DNA of 64,000 nt from assembly GCA_963170055.1 (NCBI GenBank), contig CAUJGJ010000020.1, forward strand, positions 62,001 to 126,000. The letters are read 5' to 3'. The notes below the pieces were generated by a model. It was not told the origin of the DNA, made no database searches, and saw only the letters and a list, made by a program, of their open reading frames with translations. The translations under genes and the position numbers were made by a program. Positions 40,755 through 53,105 of the stretch are shown one piece after another (position 1 is the stretch's first letter; every line of letters begins with the position of its first letter). Source of the DNA: Halisarca cf. caerulea. Taxonomy: Eukaryota; Porifera; Demospongiae; Chondrillida; Halisarcidae.

Positions 40755-43700
40755 GCACCGCGCACATTCTCAGTGGACACACATGAAGTTTCTTAACTAC
40801 TGTGGGTGTATTTGAGTAATGTTGGATTTGCTGGTGCTAATACCAATATTTGGCACTAGCACCACGCACATTCCCAGTGGACACACATGAAGTTTCTGAA
40901 GTGCTGTGGGCGTATTTCTTTAATGTTGGATATTTTGGTGCTAATATAAAATATTTGGCACTAGCACCACGCACATTCCCAGTGGACACACATGACCTTT
41001 CTGAAGTGCTGTGGGCGTATTTGTGTAATGTTGGATATGCTGGTGCTAATACCAATATTTGGCACTAGCACCACGCACATTCTCAGTGGACACACATGAA
41101 GTTTCTCAACTACTGTGGGCGTATTTGTGTAGTGTTGGATATGCTGGTGCTAATACCAATATTTGGCACTAGCACCACGCACATTCCCATTGGAAACACA
41201 TGAAGTTTCTTAACTACTGTGGGCGTTTTTGTGTAGTGTTGGATGTGTTGGTGCTAATACTAATATTTGGCACTAGCACCACGCACATTCCCAGTGGACA
41301 CACATGACCTTTCTGAAGTGCTGTGGGCGTATTTGTGTAGTGTTGGATATGCTGGTGCTAATACCAATATTTGGCACTAGCACCACGCACATTCCCAGTG
41401 GACACACGAAGTTTCTGAAGTGCTGTGGGCGTATTTGTTTAATGTTGGATATTTTGGTGCTAATACCAATATTTGGCACTAGCACCACGCACATTCCCAG
41501 TGGACACACATGACCTTTCTGAAGTGCTGTGGGCGTATTTGTGTAATGTTGGATATGCTGGTGCTAATACCAATATTTGGCACTAGCACCACGCACATTC
41601 TCAGTGGACACACATGAAGTTTCTCAACTACTGTGGGCGTATTTGTGTAGTGTTGGATATGCTGGTGCTAATACCAATATTTGGCACTAGCACCACGCGC
41701 ATTCCCAGTGGACACACATGACCTTTCTGAAGTGCTGTGGGCGTATTTGTGTAGTGTTGGATATGCTGGTGCTAATACCAATATTTGGCACTAGCACCAC
41801 GCACATTCCCAGTGGACACACATGACCTTTCTGAAGTGCTGTGGGAGTATTTGTGTAATGTTGGATATGCTGGTGCTAATACCAATATTTGGCACTAGCA
41901 CCACGCACATTCCCATTGGAAACACATGAAGTTTCTTAACTACTGTGGGCGTATTTGTGTAGTGTTGGATATGCTGGTGCTAATACCAATATTTGGCACT
42001 AGCACCACGCACATTCCCAGTGGACACACATGAAGTTTCTGAAGTGCTGTGGGCGTATTTCTTTAATGTTGGATATTTTGGTGCTAATACCAATATTTGG
42101 CACTAGCACCACGCACATTCCCAGTGGACACACATGACCTTTCTGAAGTGCTGTGGGCGTATTTGTGTAATGTTGGATATGCTGGTGCTAATACCAATAT
42201 TTGGCACTAGCACCACGCACATTCCCAGTGGACACACATGAAGTTTCTCAACTACTGTGGGCGTATTTGTGTAGTGTTGGATATGCTGGTGCTAATACCA
42301 ATATTTGGCACTAGCACCACGCGCATTCCCAGTGGACACACATGACCTTTCTGAAGTGCTGTGGGCGTATTTGTGTAGTGTTGGATATGCTGGTGCTAAT
42401 ACAAATATTTGGCACTAGCACCACGCGCATTCCCAGTGGACACACATGACCTTTCTGAAGTGCTGTGGGCGTATTTGTGTAGTGTTGGATATGCTGGTGC
42501 TAATACAAATATTTGGCACTAGCACCACGCACATTCCCAGTGGACACACATGACCTTTCTGAAGTGCTGTGGGAGTATTTGTGTAATGTTGGATATGCTG
42601 GTGCTAATACAATTATTTGGCACTAGCACCACGCACATTCCCAGTGGACACACATGACCTTTCTGAAGTGCTGTGGGCGTATTTGTGTAGTGTTGGATAT
42701 GCTGGTGCTAATACCAATATTTGGCACTAGCACCACGCACATTTCCAGTGGACACACATGAAGTTTCTGAAGTGCTGTGGGCGTATTTGTGTAGTGTTGG
42801 ATAAGCTGGTGCTAATACCAATATTTGGCACTAGCACCACGCACTTTCCCAGTGGACACAAATGAAGTTTCTGAAGTGCTGTGGGCGTATTTGTGTAGTG
42901 TTGGATATGCTGGTGCTAATACAAATATTTGGCACTAGCACCACGCACTTTCCCAGTGGACACACATGAAGTTACTGAAGTGCTGTGGGCGTATTTGTGT
43001 AATGTTGGATATGCTGGTGCAAATACCAATATTTGGCACTAGCACCACGCACATTCCCAGTGAACACACATGAAGTTTCTCAACTACTGTGGGCGTATTT
43101 GTGTAGTGTTGGATATGCTGGTGCTAATACCAATATTTGGCACTAGCACCACGCACATTCCCATTGGAAACACATGAAGTTTCTTAACTACTGTGGGCGT
43201 ATTTGTGTAGTGTTGGATGTGTTGGTGCAAATACTAATATTTTGCACTAGCACCACGCACATTCCCAGTGGACACACATGACCTTTCTGAAGTGCTGTGT
43301 GCGTATTTGTGTAGTGTTGGATATGCTGGTGCTAATACCAATATTTGGCACTAGCACCACGCACATTCCCAGTGGACACACATGACCTTTCTGAAGTGCT
43401 GTGGGAGTATTTGTGTAATGTTGGATATGCTGGTGCTAATACCAATATTTGGCACTAGCACCACGCACATTCCCAGTGGACACAGATGACCTTTCTGAAG
43501 TGCTGTGGGCGTATTTGTGTAGTGTTGGATATGCTGGTGCTAATACCAATATTTGGCACTAGCACCACGCACATTTCCAGTGGACACACATGAAGTTTCT
43601 GAAGTGCTGTGGGCGTATTTGTGTAGTGTTGGATAAGCTGGTGCTAATACCAATATTTGGCACTACCACCACGCACTTACCCAGTGGACACAAATGAAGT

Positions 43701-46700
43701 TTCTGAAGTGCTGTGGGCGTATTTGTGTAGTGTTGGATATGCTGGTGCTAATACAAATATTTGGCACTAGCACCACGCACTTTCCCAGTGGACACACATG
43801 AAGTTACTGAAGTGCTGTTGGCGTATTTGTGTAATGTTGGATATGCTGGTGCAAATACCAATATTTGGCACTAGCACCGCGCACATTCTCAGTGGACACA
43901 CATGAAGTTTCTTAACTACTGTGGGTGTATTTGTGTAATGTTGGATTTGCTGGTGCTAATACCAATATTTGGCACTAGCACCACGCACATTCCCAGTGGA
44001 CACACATGAAGTTTCTGAAGTGCTGTGGGCGTATTTCTTTAATGTTGGATATTTTGGTGCTAATATAAAATATTTGGCACTAGCACCACGCACATTCCCA
44101 GTGGACACACATGACCTTTCTGAAGTGCTGTGGGCGTATTTGTGTAATGTTGGATATGCTGGTGCTAATACCAATATTTGGCACTAGCACCACGCACATT
44201 CTCAGTGGACACACATGAAGTTTCTCAACTACTGTGGGCGTATTTGTGTAGTGTTGGATATGCTGGTGCTAATACCAATATTTGGCACTAGCACCACGCA
44301 CATTCCCATTGGAAACACATGAAGTTTCTTAACTACTGTGGGCGATTTTGTGTAGTGTTGGATGTGTTGGTGCTAATACTAATATTTGGCACTAGCACCA
44401 CGCACATTCCCAGTGGACACACATGACCTTTCTGAAGTGCTGTGGGCGTATTTGTGTAGTGTTGGATATGCTGGTGCTAATACCAATATTTGGCACTAGC
44501 ACCACGCACATTCCCAGTGGACACACGAAGTTTCTGAAGTGCTGTGGGCGTATTTGTTTAATGTTGGATATTTTGGTGCTAATACCAATATTTGGCACTA
44601 GCACCACGCACATTCCCAGTGGACACACATGACCTTTCTGAAGTGCTGTGGGCGTATTTGTGTAATGTTGGATATGCTGGTGCTAATACCAATATTTGGC
44701 ACTAGCACCACGCACATTCTCAGTGGACACACATGAAGTTTCTCAACTACTGTGGGCGTATTTGTGTAGTGTTGGATATGCTGGTGCTAATACCAATATT
44801 TGGCACTAGCACCACGCGCATTCCCAGTGGACACACATGACCTTTCTGAAGTGCTGTGGGCGTATTTGTGTAGTGTTGGATATGCTGGTGCTAATACCAA
44901 TATTTGGCACTAGCACCACGCACATTCCCAGTGGACACACATGACCTTTCTGAAGTGCTGTGGGAGTATTTGTGTAATGTTGGATATGCTGGTGCTAATA
45001 CCAATATTTGGCACTAGCACCACGCACATTCCCATTGGAAACACATGAAGTTTCTTAACTACTGTGGGCGTATTTGTGTAGTGTTGGATATGCTGGTGCT
45101 AATACCAATATTTGGCACTAGCACCACGCACATTCCCAGTGGACACACATGAAGTTTCTGAAGTGCTGTGGGCGTATTTCTTTAATGTTGGATATTTTGG
45201 TGCTAATACCAATATTTGGCACTAGCACCACGCACATTCCCAGTGGACACACATGACCTTTCTGAAGTGCTGTGGGCGTATTTATGTAATGTTGGATATG
45301 CTGGTGCTAATACCAATATTTGGCACTAGCACCACGCACATTCCCAGTGGACACACATGAAGTTTCTCAACTACTGTGGGCGTATTTGTGTAGTGTTGGA
45401 TATGCTGGTGCTAATACCAATATTTGGCACTAGCACCACGCGCATTCCCAGTGGACACACATGACCTTTCTGAAGTGCTGTGGGCGTATTTGTGTAGTGT
45501 TGGATATGCTGGTGCTAATACAAATATTTGGCACTAGCACCACGCGCATTCCCAGTGGACACACATGACCTTTCTGAAGTGCTGTGGGCGTATTTGTGTA
45601 GTGTTGGATATGCTGGTGCTAATACAAATATTTGGCACTAGCACCACGCACATTCCCAGTGGACACACATGACCTTTCTGAAGTGCTGTGGGAGTATTTG
45701 TGTAATGTTGGATATGCTGGTGCTAATACAATTATTTGGCACTAGCACCACGCACATTCCCAGTGGACACACATGACCTTTCTGAAGTGCTGTGGGCGTA
45801 TTTGTGTAGTGTTGGATATGCTGGTGCTAATACCAATATTTGGCACTAGCACCACGCACATTTCCAGTGGACACACATGAAGTTTCTGAAGTGCTGTGGG
45901 CGTATTTGTGTAGTGTTGGATAAGCTGGTGCTAATACCAATATTTGGCACTAGCACCACGCACTTTCCCAGTGGACACAAATGAAGTTTCTGAAGTGCTG
46001 TGGGCGTATTTGTGTAGTGTTGGATATGCTGGTGCTAATACAAATATTTGGCACTAGCACCACGCACTTTCCCAGTGGACACACATGAAGTTACTGAAGT
46101 GCTGTGGGCGTATTTGTGTAATGTTGGATATGCTGGTGCAAATACCAATATTTGGCACTAGCACCACGCACATTCCCAGTGAACACACATGAAGTTTCTC
46201 AACTACTGTGGGCGTATTTGTGTAGTGTTGGATATGCTGGTGCTAATACCAATATTTGGCACTAGCACCACGCACATTCCCATTGGAAACACATGAAGTT
46301 TCTTAACTACTGTGGGCGTATTTGTGTAGTGTTGGATGTGTTGGTGCAAATACTAATATTTTGCACTAGCACCACGCACATTCCCAGTGGACACACATGA
46401 CCTTTCTGAAGTGCTGTGGGCGTATTTGTGTAGTGTTGGATATGCTGGTGCTAATACCAATATTTGGCACTAGCACCACGCACATTCCCAGTGGACACAC
46501 ATGACCTTTCTGAAGTGCTGTGGGAGTATTTGTGTAATGTTGGATATGCTGGTGCTAATACCAATATTTGGCACTAGCACCACGCACATTCCCAGTGGAC
46601 ACAGATGACCTTTCTGAAGTGCTGTGGGCGTATTTGTGTAGTGTTGGATATGCTGGTGCTAATACCAATATTTGGCACTAGCACCACGCACATTTCCAGT

Positions 46701-46992
46701 GGACACACATGAAGTTTCTGAAGTGCTGTGGGCGTATTTGTGTAGTGTTGGATAAGCTGGTGCTAATACCAATATTTGGCACTACCACCACGCACTTACC
46801 CAGTGGACACAAATGAAGTTTCTGAAGTGCTGTGGGCGTATTTGTGTAGTGTTGGATATGCTGGTGCTAATACAAATATTTGGCACTAGCACCACGCACT
46901 TTCCCAGTGGACACACATGAAGTTACTGAAGTGCTGTTGGCGTATTTGTGTAATGTTGGATATGCTGGTGCAAATACCAATATTTGGCACTA
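40755..46992. repeat. 30-unit tandem duplication (3,119 bp x 2)
   Basis: Blocks 40,755-43,873 and 43,874-46,992 (30 x 104 - 1). Each carries one 105-bp and one 102-bp unit. Shared private marks are AATTATTTGG (42,611 / 45,730), CAGTGAACACAC, GGTGCAAATACTAATATTTTGC, CACAGATGACC, ACTACCACCACGCACTTACC and GCTGTTGGCG. Few bases differ: TTTGAGTAATG versus TTTGTGTAATG, GGCGTTTTTG versus GGCGATTTTG, GTGTGCG versus GTGGGCG, and TTTGTG versus TTTATG. Confidence 0.85.
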
Positions 46993-49298
46993 GCACCACG
47001 CACATTCCCAGTGGACACACATGAAGTTTCTCAACTACTGTGGGCGTATTATTGTAGTTGTTGATATGCTGGTGCTAATACCAATATTTGGCACTAGCAC
47101 CATGCACATTCCCATTGGAAACACATGAAGTTTCTTAACTACTGTGGGCGTATTTGTGTAGTGTTGGATGTGTTGGTGCTAATACTAATATTTGGCACTA
47201 GCACCACGCACATTCCCAGTGGACACACATGACCTTTCTGAAGTGCTGTGGGCGTATTTGTATAGTGTTGGATATGCTGGTGCTAATACCAATATTTGGC
47301 ACTAGCACCACGCACATTCCCAGTGGACACACATGACCTTTCTGAAGTTCTGTGGGCGTATTTGTGTAGTGTTGGATATGCTGGTGCTAATACCAATATT
47401 TGACACTAGCACCACGCACATTCCCAGTGGACACACATGAAGTTTCTGAAGTGCTGTGGGCGTATTTGTTTAATGTTGGATATTTTGGTGCTAATACCAA
47501 TATTTGGCACTAGCACCACGCACATTCCCAGTGGACACACATGACCTTTCTGAAGTGCTGTGGGCGTATTTGTGTAATGTTGGATATGCTGGTGCTAATA
47601 CCAATATTTGGCACTAGCACCACGCACATTCTCAGTGGACACACATGAAGTTTCTCAACTACTGTGGGCGTATTTGTGTAGTGTTGGATTTGCTGGTGCT
47701 AATACCAATATTTGGCACTAGCACCACGCGCATTCCCAGTGGACACACATGACTTTTCTGAAGTGCTGTGGGCGTATTTGTGTAGTGTTGGATATGCTGG
47801 TGCTAATACCAATATTTGGCACTAGCACCACGCACATTCCCAGTGGACACACATGAAGTTTCTTAACTACTGTGGGCGTATTTGTGAAATGTTGGATATG
47901 CTGGTGCTAATACCAATATTTGGCACTAGCACCACGCACATTCCCAGTGGACACACATGACCTTTCTGAAGTGCTGTGGGCGTATTTGTGTAGTGTTGGA
48001 TATGCTGGTGCTAATACCAATATTTGGCACTAGCACCACGCACATTTCCAGTGGACACACACGAAGTTTCTGAAGTGCTGTGGGCGTATTTGTGTAGTGT
48101 TGGATAAGCTGGTGCTAATACCAATATTTGGCACTACCACCACGCACTTTCCCAGTGGACACAAATGAAGTTTCTGAAGTGCTGTGGGCGTATTTGTGTA
48201 GTGTTGGATATGCTGGTGCTAATACAAATATTTGGCAATAGCACCACGCACTTTCCCAGTGGACACACATGAAGTTACTGAAGTGCTGTTGGCGTATTTG
48301 TGTAATGTTGGATATGCTGGTGCAAATACCAATATTTGGCACTAGCACCACGCACATTCCCAGTGGACACACATGAAGTTTCTCAACTACTGTGGGCGTA
48401 TTATTGTAGTTGTTGATATGCTGGTGCTAATACCAATATTTGGCACTAGCACCACGCACATTCCCATTGGAAACACATGAAGTTTCTTAACTACTGTGGG
48501 CGTATTTGTGTAGTGTTGGATGTGTTGGTGCTAATACTAATATTTGGCACTAGCACCACGCACATTCCCAGTGGACACACATGACCTTTCTGAAGTGCTG
48601 TGGGCGTATTTGTATAGTGTTGGATATGCTGGTGCTAATACCAATATTTGGCACTAGCACCACGCACATTCCCAGTGGACACACATGACCTTTCTGAAGT
48701 TCTGTGGGCGTATTTGTGTAGTGTTGGATATGCTGGTGCTAATACCAATATTTGGCACTAGCACCACGCACATTCCCAGTGGACACACATGAAGTTTCTG
48801 AAGTGCTGTGGGCGTATTTGTTTAATGTTGGATATTTTGGTGCTAATACCAATATTTGGCACTAGCACCACGCACATTCCCAGTGGACACACATGACCTT
48901 TCATAAGTGCTGTGGGCGTATTTGTGTAATGTTGGATATGCTGGTGCTAATACCAATATTTGGCACTAGCACCACGCACATTCTCAGTGGACACACATGA
49001 AGTTTCTCAACTACTGTGGGCGTATTTGTGTAGTGTTGGATTTGCTGGTGCTAATACCAATATTTGGCACTAGCACCACGCGCATTCCCAGTGGACACAC
49101 ATGACTTTTCTGAAGTGCTGTGGGCGTATTTGTGTAGTGTTGGATATGCTGGTGCTAATACCAATATTTGGCACTAGCACCACGCACATTCCCAGTGGAC
49201 ACACATGAAGTTTCTTAACTACTGTGGGCGTATTTGTGAAATGTTGGATATGCTGGTGCTAATACCAATATTTGGCACTAGCACCACGCACATTCCCA
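46595..49298. repeat. 13-unit tandem duplication (1,352 bp x 2)
   Basis: Blocks about 46,595-47,946 and 47,947-49,298. Both contain ACTACCACC, GCTGTTGGCG, the rare GTATTATTGTAGTTGTTGAT (47,047 / 48,399), TGTATAGTG, GACTTTTCTG and TTTGTGAAATG. The first block also matches 38.3-39.6 kb at offset 8,318, which shows where the material came from. Confidence 0.8.
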
Positions 49299-52200
49299 TT
49301 GGAAACACATGAAGTTTCTTAACTACTGTGGGCGTATTTGTGTAGTGTTGGATATGCTGGTGCTAATACCAATATTTGGCACTAGCACCACGCACATTCC
49401 CAGTGGACACACATGACCTTTCTGAAGTTCTGTGGGCGTATTTGTGTAGTGTTGGATATGCTGGTGCTAATACCAATATTTGGCACTAGCACCACGCACA
49501 TTCCCAGTGGACACACATGAAGTTTCTGAAGTGCTGTGGGCGTATTTCTTTAATGTTGGATATTTTGGTGCTAATACCAATATTTGGCACTAGCACCACG
49601 CACATTCCCAGTGGACACACATGACCTTTCTTAAGTGCTGTGGGCGTATTTGTGTAATGTTGGATATGCTGTTGCTAATACCAATATTTGGCACTAGCAC
49701 CACGCACATTCTCAGTGGACACACATGAAGTTTCTCAACTACTGTGGGCGTATTTGTGTAGTGTTGGATATGCTGGTGCTAATACCAATATTTGGCACTA
49801 GCACCACGCGCATTCCCAGTGGACACACATGACCTTTCTGAAGTGCTGTGGGCGTATTTGTGTAGTGTTGGATATGCTGGTGCTAATACCAATATTTGGC
49901 ACTAGCACCACGCACATTCCCAGTGGACACACATGACCTTTCTGAAGTGCTGTGGGAGTATTTGTGTAATGTTGGATATGCTGGTGCTAATACCAATATT
50001 TGGCACTAGCACCACGCACATTCCCAGTGGACACACGTGACCTTTCTGAAGTGCTGTGGGCGTATTTGTGTAGTGTTGGATATGCTGGTGCTAATACCAA
50101 TATTTGGCACTAGCACCACGCACATTTCCAGTGGACACACATGAAGTTTCTGAAGTGCTGTGGGCGTATTTGTGTAGTGTTGGATAAGCTGGTGCTAATA
50201 CCAATATTTGGCACTAGCACCACGCACTTTCCCAGTGGACACAAATGAAGTTTCTGAAGTGCTGTGGGCGTATTTGTGTAGTGTTGGATATGCTGGTGCT
50301 AATACCAATATTTGGCACTAGCACCACGCACATTCCCAGTGGACACACATGACCTTTCTGAAGTGCTGTGGGCGTATTTGTGTAATGTTGGATATGCTGG
50401 TGCTAATACCAATATTTGGCACTAGCACCACGCACATTCCCAGTGGACACACATGACCTTTCTGAAGTGCTGTGGGCGTATTTGTGTAGTGTTGGATATG
50501 CTGGTGCTAATACCAATATTTGGCACTAGCACCACGCACATTTCCAGTGGACACACATGAAGTTTCTGAAGTGCTGTGGGCGTATTTGTGTAGTGTTGGA
50601 TAAGCTGGTGCTAATACCAATATTTGGCACTACCACCACGCACTTTCCCAGTGGACACAAATGAAGTTTCTGAAGTGCTGTGGGCGTATTTGTGTAGTGT
50701 TGGATATGCTGGTGCTAATACAAATATTTGGCACTAGCACCACGCACTTTCCCAGTGGACACACATGAAGTTACTGAAGTGCTGTTGGCGTATTTGTGTA
50801 ATGTTGGATATGCTGGTGCAAATACCAATATTTGGCACTAGCACCACGCACATTCCCAGTGGACACACATGAAGTTTCTCAACTACTGTGGGCGTATTAT
50901 TGTAGTGTTGGATATGCTGGTGCTAATACCAATATTTGGCACTAGCACCACGCACATTCCCATTGGAAACACATGAAGTTTCTTAACTACTGTGGGCGTA
51001 TTTGTGTAGTGTTGGATGTGTTGGTGCTAATACTAATATTTGGCACTAGCACCACGCACATTCCCAGTGGACACACATGATCTTTCTGAAGTGCTGTGGG
51101 CGTATTTGTATAGTGTTGGATATGCTGGTGCTAATACCAATATTTGGCACTAGCACCACGCACATTCCCAGTGGACACACATGACCTTTCTGAAGTTCTG
51201 TGGGCGTATTTGTGTAGTGTTGGATATGCTGGTGCTAATACAAATATTTGGCACTAGCACCACGCACATTCCCAGTGGACACACATGAAGTTTCTGAAGT
51301 GCTGTGGGCGTATTTGTTTAATGTTGGATATTTTGGTGCTAATACCAATATTTGGCACTAGCACCACGCACATTCCCAGTGGACACACATGACCTTTCTG
51401 AAGTGCTGTGGGCGTATTTGTGTAATGTTGGATATGCTGGTGCTAATACCAATATTTGGCACTAGCACCACGCACATTCTCAGTGGACACACATGAAGTT
51501 TCTCAACTACTGTGGGCGTATTTGTGTAGTGTTGGATTTGCTGGTGCTAATACCAATATTTGGCACTAGCACCACGCGCATTCCCAGTGGACACACATGA
51601 CTTTTCTGAAGTGCTGTGGGCGTATTTGTGTAGTGTTGGATATGCTGGTGCTAATACCAATATTTGGCACTAGCACCACGCACATTCTCAGTGGACACAC
51701 ATGAAGTTTCTCAACTACTGTGGGCGTATTTGTGTAGTGTTGGATTTGCTGGTGCTAATACCAATATTTGGCACTAGCACCACGCGCATTCCCAGTGGAC
51801 ACACATGACTTTTCTGAAGTGCTGTGGGCGTATTTGTGTAGTGTTGGATATGCTGGTGCTAATACCAATATTTGGCACTAGCACCACGCACATTCCCAGT
51901 GGACACACATGAAGTTTCTTAACTACTGTGGGCGTATTTGTGAAATGTTGGATATGCTGGTGCTAATACCAATATTTGGCACTAGCACCACGCACATTCC
52001 CATTGGAAACACATGAAGTTTCTTAACTACTGTGGGCGTATTTGTGTAGTGTTGGATATGCTGGTGCTAATACCAATATTTGGCACTAGCACCACGCACA
52101 TTCCCAGTGGACACACATGACCTTTCTGAAGTTCTGTGGGCGTATTTGTGTAGTGTTGGATATGCTGGTGCTAATACCAATATTTGGCACTAGCACCACG

Positions 52201-53094
52201 CACATTCCCAGTGGACACACATGAAGTTTCTGAAGTGCTGTGGGCGTATTTCTTTAATGTTGGATATTTTGGTGCTAATACCAATATTTGGCACTAGCAC
52301 CACGCACATTCCCAGTGGACACACATGACCTTTCTTAAGTGCTGTGGGCGTATTTGTGTAATGTTGGATATGCTGGTGCTAATACCAATATTTGGCACTA
52401 GCACCACGCACATTCTCAGTGGACACACATGAAGTTTCTCAACTACTGTGGGCGTATTTGTGTAGTGTTGGATATGCTGGTGCTAATACCAATATTTGGC
52501 ACTAGCACCACGCGCATTCCCAGTGGACACACATGACCTTTCTGAAGTGCTGTGGGCGTATTTGTGTAGTGTTGGATATGCTGGTGCTAATACAAATATT
52601 TGGCACTAGCACCACGCACATTCCCAGTGGACACACATGACCTTTCTGAAGTGCTGTGGGAGTATTTGTGTAATGTTGGATATGCTGGTGCTAATACCAA
52701 TATTTGGCACTAGCACCACGCACATTCCCAGTGGACACACGTGACCTTTCTGAAGTGCTGTGGGCGTATTTGTGTAGTGTTGGATATGCTGGTGCTAATA
52801 CCAATATTTGGCACTAGCACCACGCACATTTCCAGTGGACACACATGAAGTTTCATAAGTGCTGTGGGCGTATTTGTGTAGTGTTGGATAAGCTGGTGCT
52901 AATACCAATATTTGGCACTAGCACCACGCACTTTCCCAGTGGACACAAATGAAGTTTCTGAAGTGCTGTGGGCGTATTTGTGTAGTGTTGGATATGCTGG
53001 TGCTAATACCAATATTTGGCACTAGCACCACGCACATTCCCAGTGGACACACATGACCTTTCTGAAGTGCTGTGGGAGTATTTGTGTAATGTTG
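47895..53094. repeat. 24- and 26-unit related blocks
   Basis: 47,895-50,390 and 50,391-53,094 carry the same order of variants. The offset is 2,496 bp (24 units) up to 51,683 and 2,704 bp (26 units) after it. The change is due to the two-unit duplication at 51,476-51,891. Marks are ACTACCACC (48,135 / 50,631, again 53,335), the TTTCTTAAGTG unit (49,627 / 52,331) and TTTGTGAAATG (49,233 / 51,937). Confidence 0.75.
51476..51891. repeat. Two-unit tandem duplication (208 bp x 2)
   Basis: 51,476-51,683 and 51,684-51,891 look identical. Each has CTCAACTACTG with GGATTTGCTGG, CGCGCATT and GACTTTTCTG. The neighbouring related block (49 kb) has this pair once. Confidence 0.85.
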
Positions 53095-53105
53095 CATATG
53101 CTGGT

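Larger units (their letters stand above)
21961..41617. repeat. Large block, copy 2 (19,657 bp)
   Basis: The whole of copy 1 can be followed through this segment in the same order, with three changes. The offset is 16,122 up to 25,308, then 18,929 from 28,116 after an insertion of 2,807 bp. It becomes 20,594 from about 36,021 after a 1,665-bp duplication, and 19,657 from about 36,682 after a 937-bp loss. 2,807 + 1,665 - 937 = 3,535, exactly the length difference. Marks at the last offset include TGCTATTACC (17,954 / 37,611) and TGTATAGTG (19,284 / 38,941). The copies part at 21,961 / 41,618. Differences in the matched parts are few single bases. Confidence 0.85.
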
